NCBI GenBank assembly: GCA_001563885.1
Contig: LKMM01000101.1
Span: 1 to 8,185 of the forward strand
DNA: 8,185 nt
Direction: 5' to 3'
Origin: Natrialbaceae archaeon B1-Br10_E2g27
GTDB lineage: Archaea > Halobacteriota > Halobacteria > Halobacteriales > Natrialbaceae
Under the pieces are notes generated by a model, which was not told the DNA's origin, did no database searches, and worked only from the letters and a program-made list of their open reading frames with translations. A program made the translations under genes and the position numbers. Every line of letters begins with the position of its first letter. The first letter of the stretch is position 1. This document shows, piece after piece, positions 1 through 5,384 of the stretch.

Positions 1-418
1 CGTGGCGGTCGGCGGTTGCCCCATCGAGACTCACCGCGACGCGGCCGACGCCGGCATCGGCGAGGTCGGCAAGCGTCTTCGGGTCGAGTGACGGCGTGGT
101 CGCCGGCGTTACCGAGGGGACGAGTCCCGCCTCTCTGGCACCCTCGAGCAACTCGAGGATGTCGGGTCGCTCGAGTGGGTCGCCGCCGGAGAGGACGAGC
201 ATCGGCGGTCGGTCGCCAAAGTCGGCGACCTGTTCGAAGAGGTCGAGGCCCTCCTCGGTCGTGAGTTCGTTCGGATCACGATCCGGCGTCGCATCGGCAC
301 GACAGTGATCACACGCGAGCGCACAGGCCTGGGTCACCTCCCAGGTGACGACGAGTGGTGTCTGGTCGTAGCGTCGGCCGTGTGGCGAACTAGAGTGACC
401 AGCAGTATGTGTTGACAT
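1..418 (-). CDS. Radical SAM enzyme, N-terminal part (cut by left edge)
   Basis: The first 139 residues of a protein that starts at the ATG at 418-416 and continues past the left edge. Residues 32-39 read CALACDHC, the CxxxCxxC motif whose three cysteines bind the [4Fe-4S] cluster that cleaves S-adenosylmethionine. It is preceded by TWEVTQA, followed by SGGDP at 77-81 (the GGE-like SAM-binding motif) and by SLDG at 130-133, all in the order usual for radical SAM barrels. The WEVT...CxxxCxxC...SGGDPLERPD pattern resembles the SPASM-type radical SAM proteins grouped with heme biosynthesis enzymes (AhbD/NirJ-like) or TIGR04053; I recall this similarity and have not tested it. The C-terminal half, where auxiliary cluster cysteines would lie, is missing, so the substrate cannot be named. 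The class is secure; the specific function is open. The start is chosen because the upstream sequence is non-coding and the hydrophilic Ser/His-rich leader runs straight into the conserved core. Confidence 0.88.
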   Translation of the reverse strand, partial: MSTHTAGHSSSPHGRRYDQTPLVVTWEVTQACALACDHCRADATPDRDPNELTTEEGLDLFEQVADFGDRPPMLVLSGGDPLERPDILELLEGAREAGLVPSVTPATTPSLDPKTLADLADAGVGRVAVSLDGATADRH

Positions 419-495
419 ACGCGACGTTTCGATCAACGGGGCAAAAAGATGGCTTCTGTCCCCTTATTGTGGGAATGTCCCTGACCCTTTGACAG

Positions 496-503
496 CCATA
501 TAC
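496..503 (-). promoter_or_regulatory. Possible TATA element for the radical SAM gene
   Basis: On the minus strand this reads GTATATGG, the only TATA-like word close to the tandem repeats, and it overlaps the end of the repeat copy nearest the gene. An archaeal start site about 25 bp downstream would leave a leader of some 55 nt before the ATG at 418. A second weak candidate, ACAATAAGG near 460-470, would give a much shorter leader. Neither matches the haloarchaeal consensus well. Confidence 0.22.
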
Positions 504-580
504 TGCGTGAGGGTGTGGGTGTGCGAACTGCTACTGCGTGAGGGTGTAGGTGCGAGAGCTGATACTGCGTGAGATTGTGG
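501..580. repeat. Three direct repeats with 31-bp period
   Basis: Copies begin at 501, 532 and 563, each with TACTGCGTGAG. Copies 1 and 2 match at about 26 of 31 positions; copy 3 keeps the first 11 bases and about 14 of the first 16, then diverges. The array lies just after the pdxS stop codon and upstream of the radical SAM gene on the same strand. In that gene's direction the shared core reads CTCACGCAGTA. A 31-bp period is close to three helical turns, so identical sites would lie on one face of the DNA. It may be a regulator-binding array or a decayed tandem duplication; the sequence alone does not decide. Confidence 0.75.
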
Positions 581-582
581 TC

Positions 583-1491
583 TCAGACGCCTCGGCCCTG
601 CATCTTCTCTTCTTCGGGTAGATCGACGTTTGCGTCGCCTTTCATTCCCTTGCCGAGGTTTTTCGAAATCTCGGCAAGCGCCGCTGGATCGTCCCAGTTG
701 TTGACGGCCTCGACGATGGCTTCGCCCATCACTGGGGGGTTCTCCGCACCGAAGATGCCGCTGCCGACGAAGATACCATCACACTCATGATGCATCATGA
801 GCGCGGCGTCGGCGGGCGTGGCGATGCCACCGGCGGCGAAGTTGACTACGGGAAGTCGGCCCATTTCGGCAGTCTCGTGGACGAGTTCGGCCGGCGCTTC
901 GATCTCTCGAGCGTAGGCCTCCCGCTCTTCGTGTTTCATCCCCTCGAGTCTGCGAATCTCGCCTTTGATCGTCCGCTGGTGGTGGACGGCCTGGTTGACG
1001 TCGCCGGTGCCGGCTTCGCCTTTGGTGCGGATCATCGCTGCGCCTTCTTCGATCCGACGCAGCGCCTCGCCAAGGTTGCGCGCACCGCAGACAAACGGCG
1101 CAGTAAAGTCGCGTTTGTCGATGTGATAGGCGTCGTCAGCCGGGGTGAGGACCTCGCTTTCGTCGATCATGTCCACGCCCACCGCTTCGAGAATCTCGGC
1201 TTCTTTCGTGTGGCCGATCCGGGATTTCCCCATCACCGGAATCGAAACCGAGTTAACGATTTCTTCGACGTCTGCAGGGTCTGCCATCCGAGCAACACCG
1301 CCACGTTTGCGGATGTCCGCAGGGACGGCCTCGAGCGCCATCACCGCGACCGCGCCGGCTTCCTCGGCAATCTTCGCCTGCTCGGTGTCGACGACGTCCA
1401 TGATGACGCCCCCTTTCTGCATCCGGGCGAACCCACGTTTGACGAGTTCGGTCCCGCGTCGCAGTTCCTCGAGATCGGTTGCTTCGGGCAT
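583..1491 (-). CDS. pdxS: Pyridoxal 5'-phosphate synthase lyase subunit PdxS
   Basis: 302 residues. PdxS (Pdx1/SNZ family) makes the vitamin B6 cofactor PLP from ribose 5-phosphate, glyceraldehyde 3-phosphate and ammonia supplied by the glutaminase PdxT, as a cytoplasmic dodecameric TIM barrel. The whole family pattern is present: MQKGGVIMDV (24-33, with D32), AEEAGAVAVMALE, GGVARMADP, VMGKSRIGH with Schiff-base lysine K89, DESEVLTPAD, RTKGEAGTG with second lysine K157, NFAAGGIATPADAALMM and the phosphate-binding GSGIF (243-247). These correspond to B. subtilis D24, K81 and K149 with a constant offset of 8. The start at 1491 gives MPEATDLEEL, a normal acidic haloarchaeal N-terminus and the usual length. 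An in-frame extension to 1635 is basic, unlike PdxS, and unlikely to be translated. pdxT is not adjacent within the window, so the subunit genes appear unlinked or pdxT lies elsewhere. Confidence 0.97.
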   Translation of the reverse strand: MPEATDLEELRRGTELVKRGFARMQKGGVIMDVVDTEQAKIAEEAGAVAVMALEAVPADIRKRGGVARMADPADVEEIVNSVSIPVMGKSRIGHTKEAEILEAVGVDMIDESEVLTPADDAYHIDKRDFTAPFVCGARNLGEALRRIEEGAAMIRTKGEAGTGDVNQAVHHQRTIKGEIRRLEGMKHEEREAYAREIEAPAELVHETAEMGRLPVVNFAAGGIATPADAALMMHHECDGIFVGSGIFGAENPPVMGEAIVEAVNNWDDPAALAEISKNLGKGMKGDANVDLPEEEKMQGRGV

Positions 1492-1675
1492 ATGGCGGCC
1501 GTTAGGACCCACTACACTTACACGTATCCTTTGGGGGGTTTTGCTCCGCCTGTCACGAGAGATATGATAGTATGCGTATACGTTCTGAGAAGGATGGCGA
1601 TGTGGGGTGTTCTGTCGTCGTTCTGGCCAAAACAATCATGTGACGGTTCTGTCAACGCTACAGCAGTGTGTTAGC
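1492..1675. promoter_or_regulatory. Divergent intergenic region between pdxS and transducer
   Basis: A 184-bp spacer that must hold promoters for both outward-facing genes. On the minus strand CCAAAGG followed by ATACG (about 1523-1533) lies where a TATA box would be for a nearly leaderless pdxS transcript, but it is a poor match. At 1570-1581 GTATGCGTATAC is an imperfect palindrome (one mismatched pair) in a locally AT-richer patch; it could be an operator or the AT-rich core of a promoter. No clear TATA box or Shine-Dalgarno sequence is visible for the transducer. Confidence 0.3.
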
Positions 1676-3301
1676 ATGGGAGAATCCCCGCAAGTAGGTG
1701 ACGGCGTTGGGACGGACACAGACGAGACACGATCGGCCGCTGGTGGGCAAGCCAATGGCGGGGACACCGCACGTGTCGCGTCGGCGCTTGGCTCTGACGT
1801 ACTCCTCGAGTACGTACTGAACTCCTTTGACGCGCCCGCAGTGCTCGTCGACGGAAACGAAGAGATCATCGAGATCAACGACGAAGCCCTGGAGTTGTTT
1901 GAGACGACAAGCGAGGGCGCACTCGGCAGCGAGCCGGGGTCGCTGTTTGACGGCACCACCACGTCACTGATCACGCGCGCTCGCGATGCAGGCGAGGAGC
2001 TTCGGGACGAAGAAGAAACCGTCGAAGCGAGCGGCCGCTCTATCGTGGCGAGTCGAACGGCCGTTCCGTTCTTCGACGATGGGGCGTTCGCCGGCGGTGT
2101 CGAAATCGTCCGTGACATCACCGAGGAAGTTCACGAACGAGAACAGAAACTCGCACTCGAGCAGTATCAAAACGAGGTCACAAGCGACTTCCAGGCGACA
2201 CTCGCCCGACTCGCCGAGGGTGATCTTACGGTCGAGCCGACAGTCGAGCCACCCACCGAGTCGTTTGCGGAGATCGACACCGTCTACGGAGAGTACGAGC
2301 AGATGGCCGCCGATCTCGAGGTTGCAATCGACAACATCCGCGGGGTTGTCAGAACGACGGCAGGGCTTTCGGACCGACTGGTCGACGCCAGCGACGAGTT
2401 GCGCACGAAAAGCGAAGAAGTCGCTGCCTCAACTGGAGACGTTGGCCAATCGACCGAACGGTTAGTCGATGGCACCGACGACCTGACACAGAAGACCCAG
2501 GTCGCAACCGAGAGCGTCTCCGATCTCTCGGCGTCGATCGAAGAGATCACCGCGACGATGGGCAAGATCGACGCCACCTCCGAAAACGCAGCGGACCTCG
2601 CTCGAGACGGACGCGAAGACGGCCAGGCAGCCGTTTCCCAGATCCGAACGGCCGTCGAGTCGACCGACCGGATCACGAACGAGGTCGAAGAACTCGAGGA
2701 TCGGATGCAACGAGTCAACGAGATCGTCGACGTGATCGCCGACATTGCAAAACAGACCAACCTGCTCGCGTTAAACGCCTCGATCGAGGCAGCGAACGCG
2801 GGTGAGGCGGGCAACGGCTTTGCCGTCGTCGCAAACGAGGTCAAAAGCTTAGCCGAGGAGTCCCAGGAGTCAGCAGACGAGATCGAACGTATCATCGACG
2901 ACGTCCAAGAGCGAACCGCAGGTGTCGTCGGCAGCATCGATGAGATCAACGACGATGTCGCTGACGGTGCAGACGCCATCGAAACCGTCGTCGAGGCCTT
3001 AGAGGAGATCGATACGGCCATCGACGAAACGAGTACGAGTACGGCCGAGGTGAGCCGAACGGTCGATTCACAGGCCGAAAACGTCCAGGAGGTCAGCCGC
3101 GTCGTCGACGAAAGCTCGAGTCTATCCGAGGAGTTCAGCGCCACCATCCAGCAGATTGCTACTGACGTCGAAGACCAGTCAGTCGCGATAGCACACGTCG
3201 ACGACCTCGCTGAGTCGCTCGACCGACTCGTCAACGACGTCCACGACACCGTCGATCAGTTTACGATCGACGACGAGACTACCCAGATCGTCAAACGATA
3301 A
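1676..3301 (+). CDS. Soluble PAS-domain methyl-accepting transducer (Htr)
   Basis: 541 residues, a chemotaxis/phototaxis signal transducer that would control the CheA kinase through CheW. Residues 1-40 are acidic and likely disordered. A PAS-like sensor domain spans about 44-150 (VLVDGNEEIIEINDEALELF ... VEIVRDITEE). A HAMP-like linker follows (about 170-225, LARLAEGDLTVEP). A long coiled-coil signalling domain runs from about 225 to 520. The highly conserved hairpin tip is at about 347-396, including IAKQTNLLALNASIEAANAG and GFAVVANEVKSLAEES, the CheA/CheW contact site. No hydrophobic stretch could span a membrane, so it should sense a cytoplasmic or PAS-bound signal. Glu pairs in the flanking helices (such as SIEEI near 288) are candidate methylation sites. 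The ATG at 1676 is preferred because the protein then begins acidic; in-frame GTG 1640 and ATG 1607 are possible but add a Cys/Arg-rich, uncharacteristic leader. No che genes are nearby. The signal sensed is unknown. Confidence 0.93.
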   Translation: MGESPQVGDGVGTDTDETRSAAGGQANGGDTARVASALGSDVLLEYVLNSFDAPAVLVDGNEEIIEINDEALELFETTSEGALGSEPGSLFDGTTTSLITRARDAGEELRDEEETVEASGRSIVASRTAVPFFDDGAFAGGVEIVRDITEEVHEREQKLALEQYQNEVTSDFQATLARLAEGDLTVEPTVEPPTESFAEIDTVYGEYEQMAADLEVAIDNIRGVVRTTAGLSDRLVDASDELRTKSEEVAASTGDVGQSTERLVDGTDDLTQKTQVATESVSDLSASIEEITATMGKIDATSENAADLARDGREDGQAAVSQIRTAVESTDRITNEVEELEDRMQRVNEIVDVIADIAKQTNLLALNASIEAANAGEAGNGFAVVANEVKSLAEESQESADEIERIIDDVQERTAGVVGSIDEINDDVADGADAIETVVEALEEIDTAIDETSTSTAEVSRTVDSQAENVQEVSRVVDESSSLSEEFSATIQQIATDVEDQSVAIAHVDDLAESLDRLVNDVHDTVDQFTIDDETTQIVKR

Positions 3302-3327
3302 CCGCTCGGCATGACTGGAGTCGAAGT

Positions 3328-3342
3328 GTCGGTCGAGCCGAC
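3328..3342 (+). terminator. Small hairpin after transducer gene
   Basis: GTCGG, a five-base loop, then CCGAC can form a 5-bp perfect stem 27 bp after the transducer stop codon. No T-run follows, and archaeal terminators depend mainly on T-runs, so this is only a possible 3'-end structure. It also sits just upstream of the next gene. Confidence 0.18.
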
Positions 3343-3375
3343 GAACTAAGGCTCCTCCGTGCGAAACGTAGGGGC

Positions 3376-4371
3376 ATGCATACGCTTTTTGTGGATAGTG
3401 ATGGGGTCGAGCGTAACGCCGAGATGCCGGCAGTGATCGATGCCGTCGAGGCGGCCTTCGGCGCGTTCGAACGAGGCGACACCCAGATGCCAGCCAAATC
3501 CTACATCGATCTGCCACAGTACAACGGCGATTTCCGGTCGATGCCTGCCTACCTCGAGACCGACGAGTGGGACGCTGCGGGGATCAAATGGGTCAACGTC
3601 CATCCCGACAACCCCACCGATCACGGGCTGCCGACGGTGCTCGGGACGATGATTTACTCAGACCCCGAAACGGCCTTCCCGCTTGCAATCATGGACGGGA
3701 CGACGCTGACCATGAAACGCACCGGCGCGGCCGCCGCCGTCGCCACCGACTATCTCGCTATCGAGGAGGCCTCGAGTCTCGGCATCGTCGGTGCCGGCGT
3801 CCAATCGTACACCCAACTCGAGGCAATCAGCGAAATCCGGCCGATCGAGACGGTCGTCGTCGCCGACAAAGACGAGACTCGAGTCGACCGGTTTATCCAG
3901 ACGTTTGGCGACCGCTTCGACGTCCGTGAGGGATCGATTTCGGATGCCGGCCACTGTGACGTGCTCTCGACGGTGACGCCGGTTAGAGATCCCATCGTCG
4001 GCGTCGACGACGTCGCCGACCACACGCACATCAACGCCATTGGCGCGGATGCAAACGGGAAACACGAACTGAGCGACGCCGTCCTCGAGCGGGCGACGAT
4101 CGTTATCGACGACCACGAGCAGTGTACTCACTCCGGTGAGATAAACGTCCCCTACGCCGAAGGCGTGTTGACTGACGAGGATATCACAGCCGAGATTGGC
4201 GAACTCGTCGTCAGATCGACGGGCAGTATCGACCCCGCTGGACTGACAGTCTTCGACTCGACTGGACTCGCGATTCAGGACGTCGCGACCGCCCACGTCG
4301 TCTACGAGCGAGCGACGGCAACCGATGACGGACACCCGTTCGATCTCGTCGGTGTCGACGACGCATACTGA
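3376..4371 (+). CDS. Ornithine cyclodeaminase / alanine dehydrogenase family protein
   Basis: 331 residues, the usual length for the ornithine cyclodeaminase/mu-crystallin family of NAD(P)-dependent enzymes. Members include ornithine cyclodeaminase (ornithine to proline plus ammonia), archaeal alanine dehydrogenase (alanine to pyruvate plus ammonia) and ketimine reductases. Visible signatures are MPAKSYIDLP with K41, R54 in the substrate region, GIKWVNVHPDNP with K71, the RTGAAAAVATDYLA helix (115-128), a Rossmann nucleotide-binding loop GIVGAGVQSYTQ (136-147), NAIGADANGKHEL with catalytic-type D225, and the C-terminal FDSTGLAIQDVATA (293-306). K41 and R54 correspond to the catalytic Lys and Arg described for Archaeoglobus alanine dehydrogenase, which slightly favours an amino acid dehydrogenase role, but family members cannot be told apart reliably by motif. 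The ATG at 3376 starts directly at the conserved N-terminal strand; the 74-bp gap upstream shows no convincing TATA box. The protein is cytoplasmic and its neighbours give no pathway clue. Confidence 0.92.
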   Translation: MHTLFVDSDGVERNAEMPAVIDAVEAAFGAFERGDTQMPAKSYIDLPQYNGDFRSMPAYLETDEWDAAGIKWVNVHPDNPTDHGLPTVLGTMIYSDPETAFPLAIMDGTTLTMKRTGAAAAVATDYLAIEEASSLGIVGAGVQSYTQLEAISEIRPIETVVVADKDETRVDRFIQTFGDRFDVREGSISDAGHCDVLSTVTPVRDPIVGVDDVADHTHINAIGADANGKHELSDAVLERATIVIDDHEQCTHSGEINVPYAEGVLTDEDITAEIGELVVRSTGSIDPAGLTVFDSTGLAIQDVATAHVVYERATATDDGHPFDLVGVDDAY

Positions 4372-4433
4372 GTTGCTGGCCGACCCGTCAGACCGGAGAG
4401 ACGAGCGACGACAGGTTAATTTCAACACCACAT

Positions 4434-4441
4434 TTTAAATA
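4434..4441 (+). promoter_or_regulatory. TATA box of tfb
   Basis: TTTAAATA within the AT-rich word CATTTTAAATATAATG stands out sharply from the GC-rich surroundings and matches the haloarchaeal TATA consensus (TTTAWA). Initiation about 25 bp downstream would fall near 4462-4466, giving a leader of roughly 13-17 nt before the ATG at 4479. An AAGGT at 4466-4470 could serve as a weak Shine-Dalgarno sequence. This suggests tfb has its own promoter rather than being read only from the upstream dehydrogenase gene. Confidence 0.65.
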
Positions 4442-4478
4442 TAATGGGGGCACTACCCGAGTAGTAAGGTAATCTCCG

Positions 4479-5381
4479 ATGGTTAGACAGAGCTCGTTCG
4501 CCAAATGCCCCGAGTGTGACGGGAGAGTACGGATAGCTGGAACTGAAATCATCTGCAAAGAGTGTGGACTCGTAATCGAAGAGTCCGCTATCGATCCAGG
4601 ACCCGAATGGCGCTCGTTCGACGACGAGACGAGCGACCGGCGTCGGACCGGCGCACCCCTCACACGCTCGAGACACGATCGTGGACTCTCGACGGAGATC
4701 GGATACGGGACCGGAACCGACTCGAGTTACGACGGACGGCTAACCGGCCGAAAACGCAGACAGCTCGCACGCCTTCGACGCGAACACAACCGTGCCCGAA
4801 TCTCGACGAAATCCGAACGAAATCAGGTGTATGGCTTCGCCGAAATCGGCAGAATCACGTCGTCGCTATCACTGCCCGAAGCAACGAGCGAACAGTCCTG
4901 CTCGCTTTTCGAATCCGCACAAAAAGAAGGGTTGTTTCAGGGCCGATCACTCGAGGGATTTGCCGCCGCGTCGGTGTATGCGACGTGTCGCACGCGGTCG
5001 ATCGCTCGTACCGTCGACGAAATCGTCGCCGTTGCCCGCGCAGACGAAAACGAACTCAGAGTCGCCTACGATGCGATCAACCGAAATCTTGGCTTACAAA
5101 CCGGACCGATCGACCCGGCACAATATCTCCCACGATACGCCTCGAAACTCGAGGTCGGATCCGACGTCGAACGCCGTGCTCGAGATCACCTCGAGTTACT
5201 CACAGAAGAAAAACTAATCGGGGGACGAAATCCGAGTGGCATCGCAGCGGGCTGTCTGTACCAGGCTGCCGGCGAGCGAGAGGAGTGGCCGACGATCACC
5301 CAGGCGGCTGCCGCTGAGGTGGCCGACGTCGCGACCGTGACGATCCGATCGGTGGTCACCGACATCAGAAAGTACCTGTAA
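4479..5381 (+). CDS. tfb: Transcription initiation factor IIB (TFB), divergent paralogue
   Basis: 300 residues. TFB binds TBP-TATA complexes and the BRE and recruits RNA polymerase. The N-terminus carries a zinc ribbon with C10, C13, C26 and C29 (CPEC ... CKEC). Next comes the B-reader/linker: PEWRSFDD at 42-49, then RRTGAPLTRSRHDRGLSTEI at 55-74, a well-conserved TFB signature. Two cyclin-fold repeats follow, about 112-205 (SLEGFAAASVYATCR) and 212-298 (NPSGIAAGCLYQAAG). The latter ends in the helix-turn-helix around VADVATVTIRSVVTDIRKYL that reads the BRE. The zinc ribbon loop is 12 residues rather than the 14-15 I recall for canonical archaeal TFBs, and several core positions differ from the housekeeping haloarchaeal sequence. 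It is therefore probably one of the multiple TFB paralogues typical of haloarchaea, which select subsets of promoters. Base composition looks lower in GC than pdxS. The gene ends 3 bp before the convergent mcm stop codon. Confidence 0.95.
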   Translation: MVRQSSFAKCPECDGRVRIAGTEIICKECGLVIEESAIDPGPEWRSFDDETSDRRRTGAPLTRSRHDRGLSTEIGYGTGTDSSYDGRLTGRKRRQLARLRREHNRARISTKSERNQVYGFAEIGRITSSLSLPEATSEQSCSLFESAQKEGLFQGRSLEGFAAASVYATCRTRSIARTVDEIVAVARADENELRVAYDAINRNLGLQTGPIDPAQYLPRYASKLEVGSDVERRARDHLELLTEEKLIGGRNPSGIAAGCLYQAAGEREEWPTITQAAAAEVADVATVTIRSVVTDIRKYL

Positions 5382-5384
5382 CCG

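Noticed and set aside
501..580. CRISPR array
   Set aside because: Only three units, 31-bp period in total with no room for spacers, and the units degrade progressively; no cas genes.
1492..1635. N-terminal extension of PdxS to a start at 1635
   Set aside because: The 48 extra residues are basic and rich in His/Arg/Tyr, absent from PdxS proteins, and overlap the promoter region; the ATG at 1491 gives the normal length.
787..1674. Long plus-strand open frame opposite pdxS
   Set aside because: A shadow of the conserved pdxS frame; its translation shows no family pattern, and long antisense frames are expected in GC-rich haloarchaeal DNA.
2284..3249. Minus-strand open frame opposite the transducer
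   Set aside because: A Ser-rich low-complexity translation that mirrors the transducer codons; the transducer is strongly conserved, so this is not a gene.
3658..4431. Minus-strand open frame opposite the dehydrogenase
   Set aside because: Antisense shadow without recognisable domains; it would also overlap the tfb promoter.
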